DNA of 17,449 nt from an uncultured Clostridia bacterium (GCA_937880805.1 CALGRR010000061.1:1-17449), one strand, 5' to 3'. Counted from the stretch's first letter, positions 1 to 7,550 are shown. The notes: generated from the letters alone by a model not told the origin. A program made the numbers and translations.

Positions 1-1216
1 TACCATAGTCGTCGCAACCTCTTGCCTTACGCATGAGTGAGTCGTTCTCGTACTGAACCGAGCTTGTGTCGATTGAAACCTTTGCGCAGAACTTTTTAAA
101 GCCGTCGGGCAACTGCTTTGACCAAAGAACAGTAAGGTTAGGCTCCGGTGAAGAGCCAAGAGTATAAAGTGTATTAAGCACGCGGAAACTGCTCTTACTA
201 ACAAGGGTTCTGCCGTCTTCGCCCATACCGCCAACAGCCTCGGTAATCCACATTGGGTCGCCGCCGAAAAGCTCGTTATATTCGGGTGTACGCAAATGAC
301 GCGCTATACGAAGCTTTATTACAAAATCGTCAAACAGCTCTTGTGCGCCCTCTTCGGTAAGGGTGCCGTTTTTGATGTCGCGTTCTATATAAATATCAAA
401 AAATGTTGCCACACGGCCCAAAGACATTGCCGCGCCGTTTTGCTCTTTGATAGCGGCAAGATATGCAAAGTACGTCCACTGTATTGCCTCGCGTGTGTCG
501 CGTGCGGGGCCGCTTATATCAAAGCCGTACATAGCAGCCATCTCTTTAAGCTTGCCAAGAAAGTTTATTTGTTTAAAAAGCTCGCTGCTAAGCTTGATGT
601 TCTCTGTAACAAAGGGTTTTTCGGCCATAGCGGCTTTGTCTTTTTGCTTTTCTTCAATAAGCTTGTCCACGCCGTAAAGGGCAACTCTGCGGTAATCGCC
701 GATAATTCTTCCTCTGCCGTAGGCATCGGGCAAGCCGGTTATAACGTGACACTTTCGTGCCTGACGCATTTCATCTGTATATGCACGGAATACACCGTCA
801 TTATGTGTTGTTCTGAATCTGAACTCTTCTTCAACCTTTTTGCTCAGTTTATAACCGTAAGCTTCGCAGGCCTGACGCACCATTCTCATACCGCCGAAGG
901 GGTTAACACCTCTTTTAAGGGGGCGGTTTGTCTGCATACCAACGATTATTTCATTCTCTTTATCGATGTATCCGGGGGAGTAGCTTGTGAGTGATGATAC
1001 GGTTGCGGTGTCAATATCAAGAACTCCGCCAAACTGACGCTCAAGAGCAAAAAGAGATTCAAGCTTTTTCATTATTCCCTGAGTACGGGGTGTTGCACCG
1101 GCAAGAAAGCTGCTGTCGCCCTCATACTCTTTGTAGTTTTTCTGAATAAAGTCGCGAACATTAATTTCATTTTGCCAAACACCTGCGGCAAATCCGTTCC
1201 AATTCTTATGTGTCAT
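1..1216 (-). CDS. pflB: Pyruvate formate-lyase (formate C-acetyltransferase), 5' part, truncated by window edge
   Basis: Reading the minus strand from the ATG at 1214-1216 gives 405 uninterrupted codons running off the left edge. The product begins MTHKNWNGFAAGVWQNEINV and contains PFL-type segments such as GFRAYTDEMRQARKCHVITG-like text, LPDAYGRGRIIGDYRR, and FGGDPMWITEAVGGMG, which resemble PflB rather than diol dehydratase-type glycyl radical enzymes. The last readable residues, RGCDDYG, align with the stretch just before the adjacent catalytic cysteines of PFL, so those and the C-terminal glycyl radical loop lie outside the window. The enzyme is a cytoplasmic glycyl radical protein converting pyruvate and CoA to acetyl-CoA and formate. 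It needs an activating radical SAM enzyme, not visible here. A strong AGGAGG (1223-1228) supports the start. A ZTP riboswitch and consensus promoter lie upstream, so expression is expected to follow 10-formyl-THF status. Roughly 55% of a usual PFL is present. Confidence 0.95.
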   Translation of the reverse strand, partial: MTHKNWNGFAAGVWQNEINVRDFIQKNYKEYEGDSSFLAGATPRTQGIMKKLESLFALERQFGGVLDIDTATVSSLTSYSPGYIDKENEIIVGMQTNRPLKRGVNPFGGMRMVRQACEAYGYKLSKKVEEEFRFRTTHNDGVFRAYTDEMRQARKCHVITGLPDAYGRGRIIGDYRRVALYGVDKLIEEKQKDKAAMAEKPFVTENIKLSSELFKQINFLGKLKEMAAMYGFDISGPARDTREAIQWTYFAYLAAIKEQNGAAMSLGRVATFFDIYIERDIKNGTLTEEGAQELFDDFVIKLRIARHLRTPEYNELFGGDPMWITEAVGGMGEDGRTLVSKSSFRVLNTLYTLGSSPEPNLTVLWSKQLPDGFKKFCAKVSIDTSSVQYENDSLMRKARGCDDYG

Positions 1217-1243
1217 AAAAATCCTCCTGACTTGAAATAATGT

Positions 1244-1292
1244 AAAAAAACAAAAAAGGACAAAACAGTTTTGAGAAAAAACTGAATTGCCC
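1244..1292 (-). terminator. Riboswitch-controlled intrinsic terminator upstream of pflB
   Basis: Read on the minus strand, a hairpin has core arms CAGTTTT and AAAACTG (1266-1284). It can extend outward because GGGCA (1292-1288) pairs with TGTCC (1262-1258). Two runs of T follow (1257-1252 and 1250-1244). GGGCA also belongs to the conserved 3' part of the ZTP aptamer, so aptamer and full terminator cannot form together. That is the layout expected of a switch turned on by ligand. The structure is seen by eye and has not been computed. Confidence 0.82.
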
Positions 1293-1360
1293 AGACGGTC
1301 GGCTATATAATACTTACATTCCCCCGCGGTAATCCGCTTTTTCCGTCAGTTATGTAAGGT
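1287..1360 (-). promoter_or_regulatory. ZTP riboswitch (pfl motif)
   Basis: In the pflB leader, P1 pairs CUUACAU (1358-1352) with AUGUAAG (1319-1313). It encloses an ACUGACGG segment, a small P2 hairpin GCGG-AUUA-CCGC, and GGGGGA. After a U/A-rich linker comes the hallmark GCCGACCGUCUGGGCA (1303-1288). The usual pseudoknot pair GGCGG/CCGCC is here GACGG (1347-1343) with CCGUC (1298-1294), a compensatory double change that keeps all five pairs. Established knowledge: this class binds ZTP/ZMP, which builds up when 10-formyl-THF is short, and switches on folate, purine and formate genes. Its original name came from association with pfl genes. The aptamer starts a few bases after the predicted transcription start and overlaps a terminator. 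Confidence 0.9.
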
Positions 1361-1369
1361 TCTGTTATT

Positions 1370-1398
1370 ATTATACACAACTTATAGTTGCTTGTCAA
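1370..1398 (-). promoter_or_regulatory. Sigma-A promoter of pflB
   Basis: On the minus strand there is a perfect -35 TTGACA (1398-1393), a 17-base spacer, and a perfect -10 TATAAT (1375-1370). The start would fall near 1363, just ahead of the riboswitch. The spacer holds a palindrome CAACT-TAT-AGTTG (1378-1390), which could be an operator, though I do not recognise a regulator for it. Confidence 0.88.
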
Positions 1399-1435
1399 TT
1401 TAAAGACACAATTTTTATGAAGTTCTAAATTTTTC

Positions 1436-1464
1436 TTGATTTTTAAAACCAAAAATGATATTCT
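1436..1464 (+). promoter_or_regulatory. Probable promoter of the GPH symporter gene
   Basis: TTGATT (1436-1441), a 17-base spacer and TATTCT (1459-1464), preceded by an extended -10 TGA (1456-1458). The -10 hexamer matches consensus at only four of six positions. The predicted start near 1471 gives a leader of about 27 bases. This promoter is divergent from that of pflB. Confidence 0.5.
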
Positions 1465-1497
1465 TTTATGTAATATGAATAAAAAGGAGGTATTGTA

Positions 1498-2985
1498 TTG
1501 GAAAATCAGCGTCCGCTTGAAGCGGCAGAGTTCAAACATCCGAACAAAATCGGTTTTAAAGATGCACTCGGTTATGCATTCGGTGATGCGGCAAATCTTT
1601 TTGTTTTAACATATGTTTCATCATATTTAAAGGTTTTCTATACAGATATTCTTAAAGTTGCAGAAAGTAAAATAACAACGCTTCTGCTTATCGCAAGGCT
1701 TTGGGATGCAATCAATGACCCTCTCTGGGGCAACATTGTTGCAAAGAAAAGACCGAATAAAGACGGAAAATTCAGACCTTATATCAAATGGTTTGCAATT
1801 CCTCTCGGAATAATGGCAATGCTTTGCTTTGTTAATTTCAGAACATTAACAACAAGTGAAACTGTTGTTATTGCCCTGATGTATGCAACATATATCGGAT
1901 TCGGTATGATGTATACAACAATCAACATTCCCTACGGCTCACTTGCTTCGGTTATTACCGATGACCCCGACGGAAGAACATTGCTTTCAACCTTCCGTTC
2001 AATCGGTGCTGGTCTCGGCGGTGCAATTCCTCTTCTCATCGGACCTATGGTTATTTACACCGTTTCGGGTGTTAACAGCCAGGGTGTTGAGGTTAAGGCT
2101 GCGGATGCAGGCGGAATGCTCAAATTCGGAATCATTATGGGAGTTCTTTCCATAATATTCTTTTTCCTTTGCTTTAAATATACAAAGGAAAGAGTTGCCT
2201 CCGAAGAAGAACCCAAGGTTGATGTTAAAAAGACATATATCGGAATGCTTAAGAGCAGACCGTTTATTGTTGCCGCACTTTCCGGTATACTCATCAGCGG
2301 TCAGCTCCAGTTCGGCTCACTCAATCAGTATCTTTATAAAAACTATTTTGAAAACACTGACCTTTCAATTATCGGCACAATAGCAAACTATCTGCCTATG
2401 GCTGTTATGATTTTCTTTATGCCCAAACTTGTTAAAAGGTTCGGCAAACAGGAGCTTTGCAGCGTGGGAACATTCTTCTCTGCAATAGCTGCAGTTCTTA
2501 TGTTCTTTGTTGTTCCCCATTGCGACCGACTTTCAAGTGCTCCCGTTGTGTTTATGATATTCACATTTATTATCGGCTTCGGTTATTCATTTGTAAGCAT
2601 AACAAACTGGGCAATAATTACCGATGTTATAGATTATCAGGAATATAAAACGGGAATAAGAAGTGAAAGTGCCGTTTATGCGGTTTATACCTTCTGCCGT
2701 AACCTCGGTCAGACAGTTGCCGATGTTGGCGGAATGAAGCTTCTTGCAAGTGTTGCGGGATATGACGGTGCCGTTCACGGCTCCGCAGGCTATGTTGAAG
2801 GCGTTGGCGAAGGAATTCTTTTTGTTTGCACAATTATTCCCGCCATTGTTTATACACTTGTATTTATTCTTTTCAAGTTCGGTTATCCCCTTAACAAATC
2901 AAGACTTGATGTTATGTATTCTTCTCTCAGAGAATCCAGAGGAGCAGGGGAGAAGGGTCTTGAAAGAAATCCCGGGCAGGCTTAA
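1498..2985 (+). CDS. GPH-family (MelB-like, MFS) sugar:cation symporter
   Basis: The 495-residue, very hydrophobic protein has the hallmarks of the glycoside-pentoside-hexuronide:cation symporters. Near the N-terminus it has LGYAFGDAANLF and then ARLWDAINDPLWG, where the two aspartates of helix II match the cation-binding residues of MelB. KDGKFRPYIKW follows in the first cytoplasmic loop. Later comes TDVIDYQEYKTGIRSES in the C-terminal half, also family-typical. About twelve membrane segments are expected. It should bring a sugar or glycoside into the cell with Na+ or H+; the exact substrate cannot be read. The start is TTG, chosen because AAAGGAGG (1483-1490) lies 7 bases upstream and no in-frame ATG is better placed. 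A terminator follows before the GDPD-like gene, so any cotranscription would need readthrough. Confidence 0.92.
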   Translation: MENQRPLEAAEFKHPNKIGFKDALGYAFGDAANLFVLTYVSSYLKVFYTDILKVAESKITTLLLIARLWDAINDPLWGNIVAKKRPNKDGKFRPYIKWFAIPLGIMAMLCFVNFRTLTTSETVVIALMYATYIGFGMMYTTINIPYGSLASVITDDPDGRTLLSTFRSIGAGLGGAIPLLIGPMVIYTVSGVNSQGVEVKAADAGGMLKFGIIMGVLSIIFFFLCFKYTKERVASEEEPKVDVKKTYIGMLKSRPFIVAALSGILISGQLQFGSLNQYLYKNYFENTDLSIIGTIANYLPMAVMIFFMPKLVKRFGKQELCSVGTFFSAIAAVLMFFVVPHCDRLSSAPVVFMIFTFIIGFGYSFVSITNWAIITDVIDYQEYKTGIRSESAVYAVYTFCRNLGQTVADVGGMKLLASVAGYDGAVHGSAGYVEGVGEGILFVCTIIPAIVYTLVFILFKFGYPLNKSRLDVMYSSLRESRGAGEKGLERNPGQA

Positions 2986-2991
2986 ATTTTT

Positions 2992-3025
2992 GCAGGAACG
3001 GTTTTGCGGCTGTTCCTGCTTTTTT
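2992..3025 (+). terminator. Intrinsic terminator or attenuator between GPH symporter and GDPD-like gene
   Basis: GCAGGAAC (2992-2999) pairs with GTTCCTGC (3012-3019), followed by TTTTTT. It sits between two same-strand genes 54 bases apart. No clear promoter lies after it, so it may be leaky and reduce expression of the second gene. Confidence 0.8.
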
Positions 3026-3039
3026 GAATTGAGGTAAAA

Positions 3040-3879
3040 ATGATGAGCTTTAATCTTTATGAGAAAGCAAAGGAAAATATTATTGTTGTTGCCCACAGAG
3101 GAGCTGCGGGCGGCAATATACCCTGCAATACTTTAACTGCATATGAAACAGCACTTAAACAAGGCGCAGATATGATTGAGGTTGATGTAAGCTGCAGCAA
3201 AGACGGAAAGCTTTTTCTTTTTCATCCCGGTATGGAAAAAGAACATCTCAAAAAAAGATTTTCTTTATCCTTGCTCCCTTACAGCGTAATAAAAAACTAT
3301 AAATATGTTAACTATGACAATACACCGACACAGTTCGGAATACTCTCATTTGATGATTTCCTTGAGCAATTTAAAGGCAGATGTTTTATTAATATTGATA
3401 AATTCTGGGGGAATCCCGAAAAGATTTATAATGCCGTAAAGCATCACGGAATGACCGATCAGATTCTTGTTAAAAGCAAGGTTTCAAACAATGTTTTATC
3501 TGTTCTTGAAAATCTTTGCCCCGAGCTTCCTTATATCCCTATTGTTTCGGAAAAGCACCCGATGCATAAAGAATTAATGAAAAAGAACATTAATTATATG
3601 GGTGCCGAGGTGCTTTTTGAAAAAGATGATTCATATCTTGCAAGCGATGAATTTATTGATATGATGCACCGTGACGGCAAGCTGGTCTGGGTTAATTCCA
3701 TAATATACGATTACAAAGAGCAGCTTTCAGGTGGTCACAGCGATGACAGTGCACTGACAGTATCCGAGGATTTCGGCTGGGGCTGGCTTGCAGACAGAGG
3801 CTTTGATTTTATTCAGACCGACTGGACAATGATGCTTATTGATTATCTTAAAAGAAGCGGAAAATATTACAGAAAATGA
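3040..3879 (+). CDS. Divergent glycerophosphodiester phosphodiesterase family protein
   Basis: A 279-residue cytoplasmic GDPD-type TIM-barrel protein with no signal peptide. Visible motifs are VAHRG (His19, Arg20), IPCNT (28-31), MIEVDV (Glu47, Asp49), and FHPG (His62), so the two catalytic histidines and the first acidic metal ligands are kept. Three spots differ from the standard family: PENT is PCNT, HD after the second histidine is HP, and the later NIE metal-ligand motif is NID (Asp120). The later gene at 14276 keeps HN and NIE. This suggests a subfamily with a different phosphodiester substrate rather than a dead enzyme, since the rest of the fold is intact. It follows a sugar symporter, so a glycosyl phosphodiester is a reasonable guess, but only a guess. 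GAGG (3031-3034) serves the start; ATG at 3040 or 3043 are both possible. Confidence 0.82.
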   Translation: MMSFNLYEKAKENIIVVAHRGAAGGNIPCNTLTAYETALKQGADMIEVDVSCSKDGKLFLFHPGMEKEHLKKRFSLSLLPYSVIKNYKYVNYDNTPTQFGILSFDDFLEQFKGRCFINIDKFWGNPEKIYNAVKHHGMTDQILVKSKVSNNVLSVLENLCPELPYIPIVSEKHPMHKELMKKNINYMGAEVLFEKDDSYLASDEFIDMMHRDGKLVWVNSIIYDYKEQLSGGHSDDSALTVSEDFGWGWLADRGFDFIQTDWTMMLIDYLKRSGKYYRK

Positions 3880-3882
3880 AAT

Positions 3883-3921
3883 CAGCACATATTCAAAGCT
3901 GCTTGCCTTGAATATGTGCTG
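3883..3921. terminator. Shared hairpin between convergent genes (GDPD-like and rsmF)
   Basis: A perfect 14-base inverted repeat, CAGCACATATTCAA (3883-3896) with TTGAATATGTGCTG (3908-3921), fills the 48-base gap between two converging genes. The flanking T runs are short on both strands (CTTTTATTTTG on plus). It is probably a bidirectional terminator and mRNA 3' end. Confidence 0.68.
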
Positions 3922-3927
3922 AAGCTT

Positions 3928-5283
3928 TTATTTTGTTCGTAATCCCTTAGGATAATGATTCTTTGCCCTGCCGTTAACAACCTTTGCACCTCCAACGGAG
4001 CAACCGTCAACGGTTACAACAGCCCAGCCGTTTTGGCAGTCAGCCTCTATTTCCTCTCCGTGAAGATATTTTTTAATCGCTTCGCTGTCTGCAGTAAGAT
4101 TGATTTTTCTTTTAAAATCGTTACCCATAGCCATAAAAAACTGATGGTGAGGCTGAAAATAATTCTTTTTTATTTCGCCGATTGTTACGCCGCAGGAGAA
4201 AGCTGTTCCCTTTTCAATATTAAAATCGGGAACAAAATAAACGGGGTTGCCGTTATACATAATAACCTTGTTTTTATCATAATCAATCAGCACATCATCA
4301 AGAAAATCAATGACGGTTTTATCAATTTTGATATTGTTTTTCTGCTTATTAAAAGAAAAAGAAATGTTATCGTTTTTATTGTGAAGAACAGCCATAAACT
4401 GACCTTCACCCTTTGCTTTGTGCGGATAAAATCTTCTTGCATAGCGGATGTTACTGCACTTGCAGCCGTCAAATTCAACTCCGTCAGCAGTTGAAGCAAC
4501 AACTTCTTTTTTAGCCTGAACAATCTCAAATTCGGGGTGTGACTGCAAAAATGAATCAATAACCATTTCGTTTTCTTCAAGAGAAAAGGTGCAGGTTGCA
4601 TATATTATGTATCCGCCGTTTTTAAGGCAAACAACTGCGTTTTCAAGAATATCAAGCTGCCTTGCAGCACATTTCTTAACATTCTCAACGCTCCATTCAT
4701 CAATGGCAATTTCTTCTTTTCGGAACATTCCTTCACCCGAACAAGGAGCATCAACCATAATTAAATCAAATGTATCGGGAAAGGTTTTTGCAAGCCTTGA
4801 TGTGTCCATACATGTTGTAACAACATTTTTAAGCCCAAGTCTTTCTATGTTTCCTGTAAGAATTTTGCAGCGTGAGGGAATAATCTCGTTTGAAACAAGA
4901 ATGCTGTTTTCACCAAGCTTATTTTTAAGCTGCGTGCTTTTTCCGCCAGGTGCGGCACACATATCAAGTATTTTCCAGTCGGGATTAATTTCAACGCATT
5001 CCGCAGGTGCCATTGCACCCGGTTCCTGAATATAAATCATTCCTGCGTGGTGATAGGGGTGATTGCCGATTCTCTCATAATCAAGATAATATCCGTTTTC
5101 AACATAAGGAATCTTTCCTGCAGAAAAATTATTCAGCTTTTCAAAGTTTTCGGGAGTTATTTTCTCGGTATTTATTCTGAACCCTTTAACCGGAGCTTCA
5201 TTCAATGCTTTTTCGTATTCCGAAAACTCATCACCGAGAATTTCTTTCATTCTATTTGTGAATTCATCAGGCAGTTTTTTCAT
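3928..5283 (-). CDS. rsmF: RsmF/NOP2/Sun-type rRNA (cytosine-C5) methyltransferase
   Basis: About 451 residues, close to the length of RsmF/YebU. Reading from the start: a short N-terminal RsmF-like segment with PVKGFRINTEK; then the class I methyltransferase domain with SAM motif LDMCAAPGGKS (106-116), motif IV VDAPCSGEGMFRKE with Cys181, and motif VI YATCTFSLEENE with the catalytic Cys231; then a C-terminal PUA-like region with HQFFMAMG and RAKNHYPKG. Known family members make 5-methylcytosine in 16S rRNA near the decoding site, using the TC cysteine as nucleophile. I chose the ATG at 5281-5283, not an upstream in-frame ATG at 5325. It has GGAG 7 bases upstream and overlaps the rsmE stop as ATGA, a sign of translational coupling. 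The exact target cytosine cannot be told. Confidence 0.9.
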   Translation of the reverse strand: MKKLPDEFTNRMKEILGDEFSEYEKALNEAPVKGFRINTEKITPENFEKLNNFSAGKIPYVENGYYLDYERIGNHPYHHAGMIYIQEPGAMAPAECVEINPDWKILDMCAAPGGKSTQLKNKLGENSILVSNEIIPSRCKILTGNIERLGLKNVVTTCMDTSRLAKTFPDTFDLIMVDAPCSGEGMFRKEEIAIDEWSVENVKKCAARQLDILENAVVCLKNGGYIIYATCTFSLEENEMVIDSFLQSHPEFEIVQAKKEVVASTADGVEFDGCKCSNIRYARRFYPHKAKGEGQFMAVLHNKNDNISFSFNKQKNNIKIDKTVIDFLDDVLIDYDKNKVIMYNGNPVYFVPDFNIEKGTAFSCGVTIGEIKKNYFQPHHQFFMAMGNDFKRKINLTADSEAIKKYLHGEEIEADCQNGWAVVTVDGCSVGGAKVVNGRAKNHYPKGLRTK

Positions 5284-6035
5284 TCCGATTCTCCGTTTAA
5301 GTTCATTTCTGCATAGAGCATACACATTGCAACCGAAGTTATTGCGGCGGTTTCGGTTCTTAAAATCCGTTTTCCCAGGGAAACTGTTTTTCCGCCTACG
5401 GTTTCTGCGGCTTCAATTTCATATTCTTCAAAACCGCCCTCTGGTCCTATCAATATTCCGACAGTTGAGCCCGCTTTTATTTGAGAAAGGGCATTTTCCG
5501 TAGCCTTCATTCCGTCTTTATTTTCATACGGAACAAGGAACAAATCAAGCTCTTTTGCTTTTTCAAGGGCTTGTTTAAAAGATATAACATCACTGACTTC
5601 AGGGATAATTGTTCTTTTGCTTTGCTTTGCGGCACTTTCCGCTATTGCCTGCCAGCGTGAGGTTTTGCTCTTTTTCTTTTTATCATCAAGTTTGACAACG
5701 CATCTGTTCATTTCAACGGGAATAATGCCCTCTGCACCAAGCTCAACCGCTTTCTGAATAATAAGCTCCATTTTATCGCTTTTGGGCAAGCCTTGAAAAA
5801 GATAGATTTTAACGGGAAGATTTGTGTCATTAAAATTTTCTTCTATAATGCGAACAACTGCAGAATCTGCTTCAAAGCTTTCTATTTCGCAAAGGTTGCT
5901 TAGTCCTTCTTCACTTATAAGAAGTGTGTCGCCAACCTGCATTCTTAAAACATTTTTAATATGGTTAAAATCCGAATCTGTTATAAGATAACAGTTGCCT
6001 TGTCTGCTGTTTTTCTGTGCGAAGAAATTATACAT
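5280..6035 (-). CDS. rsmE: 16S rRNA (uracil-1498-N3)-methyltransferase RsmE
   Basis: A 251-residue SPOUT methyltransferase of normal family length. It has an N-terminal PUA-like domain (MYNFFAQ, then HIKNVLRMQVGD), the KSDKMELIIQKAVELG segment around residues 86-99, and the C-terminal trefoil knot with IGPEGGFEEYE (196-206) and LGKRILRTETA (220-230), which binds SAM. It methylates N3 of U1498 in helix 44 of 16S rRNA. The frame is open further upstream to 6143, but those residues do not look like RsmE. The ATG at 6033-6035 has GGTGAT just before it, and the promoter -10 at 6063-6058 lies inside the longer reading, which rules that reading out. It is first in an operon with rsmF (4-base overlap). 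The common partner prmA is not here. Confidence 0.93.
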   Translation of the reverse strand: MYNFFAQKNSRQGNCYLITDSDFNHIKNVLRMQVGDTLLISEEGLSNLCEIESFEADSAVVRIIEENFNDTNLPVKIYLFQGLPKSDKMELIIQKAVELGAEGIIPVEMNRCVVKLDDKKKKSKTSRWQAIAESAAKQSKRTIIPEVSDVISFKQALEKAKELDLFLVPYENKDGMKATENALSQIKAGSTVGILIGPEGGFEEYEIEAAETVGGKTVSLGKRILRTETAAITSVAMCMLYAEMNLNGESE

Positions 6036-6057
6036 TATATCACCGACTTTCCCGACT

Positions 6058-6086
6058 ATTATAGCAAATATTTTTGCTTGTGACAA
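6058..6086 (-). promoter_or_regulatory. Sigma-A promoter of rsmE-rsmF
   Basis: On the minus strand, TTGTCA (6086-6081), a 17-base spacer ending in extended -10 TGC, and TATAAT (6063-6058). The start near 6051 leaves a leader of only about 16 bases. It is divergent from the promoter of the DUF4434 gene. Confidence 0.85.
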
Positions 6087-6104
6087 TGGGTATAAGAATA
6101 ATTG

Positions 6105-6133
6105 TTGCTTCATCTGATTGTTTGTGTTATAAT
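6105..6133 (+). promoter_or_regulatory. Extended -10 promoter of the DUF4434 gene
   Basis: A perfect TATAAT (6128-6133) is preceded by TGT (6125-6127), with a weak -35 TTGCTT (6105-6110) at a 17-base spacer. The leader is about 28 bases. The extended -10 probably makes up for the poor -35. Confidence 0.72.
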
Positions 6134-6167
6134 GTGAAAACATTATTGATAAAGAAAGGAAACAGCT

Positions 6168-7511
6168 ATGATTATTAAAATTATTTCTGCCGTTATGGCT
6201 TTTTTACTTTCGCTCCTTCCTTTCGGAGACGGTTATAATCCCGAGCAAAAATGCAATCCCGAATTTAACGGAACTTTTCTTCAATCGTGGATGAGTTCAA
6301 CCTGGGATGATGAACGCTGGCAAACCGAAATTGAATATATGAAAAAAGCGGGCATTGAATATCTTATTTTGCAGGATGTTGCCAATAAATCGGGCGACGA
6401 TACCTGGTCTGTTTATTATGAAAGCGAGCTTCCGATTTTTAAAAGCGCTATTACATATCCCGATGTTATTGCTTCCGCATTAAAAAACTGCAAGGACACG
6501 GGAATAAAAGTTTTTATCGGTCTTGCAATGTTTGATGATTTCTGGGTTGAAGGAGCAATAACAAAGCAGTATTCTGATATGTGCGGCGTTGCAGCAGATA
6601 TGGTTGAAGAGATTTACGGTAAGTATTATGCAGATTATTCCGATTGCTTCTACGGTTGGTATTTCACCCCCGAATTCAACAATGTTTTAACCTGCCAGAT
6701 TAATATTAACGGACTTTGCAACGGGCTTAATGAAATAATTGACCGAATTGATAAAACCGATAAATCCTTGCCGCTTCTTTTAAGCCCTTTTTATGCAGAG
6801 TATCTTGCCAACGAACCCGTTATGACTCTTGCAAATCTTGTGAGAATGCTTAATAAAATCAACTTCCGTGACGGCGATATTTTTGCTCCGCAGGATGCGG
6901 TAGGTGCACTCTGGACCTCGGAAGAAAACCTTGAAAAAATATGGAAAATGTATTCTGCTGCTGTTAAATCTGCCGATGCAGATATAAGGCTTTGGGCAAA
7001 CTGCGAGAATTTCACATTAAGCTTTGCAGATACTCTGCTTGACGGAATTCTCACAAGACCCGCAACCGAAAACGCAATGTCAATAACATCAACTCTTGAC
7101 AGATTTGTATGGCAAATGAATGTGGCATCAAAATATGCCGAGAATATAATAACTTTTTCATATAATCATTATTTCAGCCCTGCACTTGTAAATCCCGTGT
7201 TTATGGAAACTTATTATGATTATATTGAAAACGGTTTTGTGCTTGAAAGCAATAAGCCCTCAAAGGTAAGCAATCCGAGCAAAACCGCAACCGAAAACGG
7301 CATTGTTATTGAATGGGATGCCGCAGAAGACGATTTCGGCATTGCATATTACAGAATTGAGAAAAACGGAGATTTTCTTGCAAGAATTGAGCTTTGCTTT
7401 GATGCAGGCACCGAAACCGGGTTTACAGATTCGAACGGAAACATAACCGATGAATATTCAATCGTTGCTTATGATGCGGCAGGCAATGCATCGGAAATAA
7501 CGGTTATATAA
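6168..7511 (+). CDS. Exported DUF4434 glycoside-hydrolase-like protein with C-terminal Fn3-like domain
   Basis: A 447-residue protein. Residues 1-19 (a Lys, then about 15 hydrophobic residues ending LLPFG) look like a signal peptide or signal anchor; no clear AxA cleavage site is visible. Residues about 32-340 match the DUF4434 TIM-barrel pattern: FNGTFLQSW, then W...EIEYMKKAGIEYLILQ, VFIGLAMFDDFW, and GWYFTPEFNN (163-172), where Glu169 is a plausible catalytic acid. Residues about 363-447 resemble a fibronectin type III module (IVIEWDAAEDDFGIAYYRIEKNG ... YSIVAYDAAGNAS). DUF4434 is linked to carbohydrate-active enzymes, but I know of no defined substrate. The likely role is glycan processing outside the membrane. 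AAAGGA lies 7 bases before the ATG. The gene is monocistronic with its own promoter and terminator. Confidence 0.83.
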   Translation: MIIKIISAVMAFLLSLLPFGDGYNPEQKCNPEFNGTFLQSWMSSTWDDERWQTEIEYMKKAGIEYLILQDVANKSGDDTWSVYYESELPIFKSAITYPDVIASALKNCKDTGIKVFIGLAMFDDFWVEGAITKQYSDMCGVAADMVEEIYGKYYADYSDCFYGWYFTPEFNNVLTCQININGLCNGLNEIIDRIDKTDKSLPLLLSPFYAEYLANEPVMTLANLVRMLNKINFRDGDIFAPQDAVGALWTSEENLEKIWKMYSAAVKSADADIRLWANCENFTLSFADTLLDGILTRPATENAMSITSTLDRFVWQMNVASKYAENIITFSYNHYFSPALVNPVFMETYYDYIENGFVLESNKPSKVSNPSKTATENGIVIEWDAAEDDFGIAYYRIEKNGDFLARIELCFDAGTETGFTDSNGNITDEYSIVAYDAAGNASEITVI

Positions 7512-7518
7512 AAATTTT

Positions 7519-7549
7519 CCCTTGAAGGAAAACCTTCAAGGGGTTTTTT
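7519..7549. terminator. Intrinsic terminator after the DUF4434 gene, probably bidirectional
   Basis: CCCTTGAAGG (7519-7528), loop AAAA, CCTTCAAGGG (7533-7542), then G and TTTTTT (7544-7549) on the plus strand. On the minus strand the same stem is followed by AAAATTTTT, so it may also end the isomerase transcript, whose stop codon is at 7551. Confidence 0.9.
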
Positions 7550-7550
7550 C

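Noticed and set aside
296..994. Plus-strand open frame of 232 codons
   Set aside because: It lies wholly antisense to pflB, whose minus-strand translation matches PFL closely. The plus frame has no ribosome site and a Cys/Phe-rich product with no family features.
1303..1539. Minus-strand open frame of 78 codons upstream of pflB
   Set aside because: It runs through the pflB promoter, the riboswitch and the symporter start, so it is a chance frame.
3955..4494. Plus-strand open frame of 179 codons
   Set aside because: It is antisense to rsmF, which has all methyltransferase motifs. No ribosome site or promoter serves the plus frame.
5281..5325. Upstream start for rsmF at 5325
   Set aside because: It would overlap rsmE by 46 bases and has no good ribosome site, while the ATG at 5283 has GGAG and an ATGA overlap.
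6036..6143. Longer RsmE N-terminus from 6143
   Set aside because: The extra residues do not resemble RsmE, and the consensus promoter at 6058-6086 would lie within the coding sequence.
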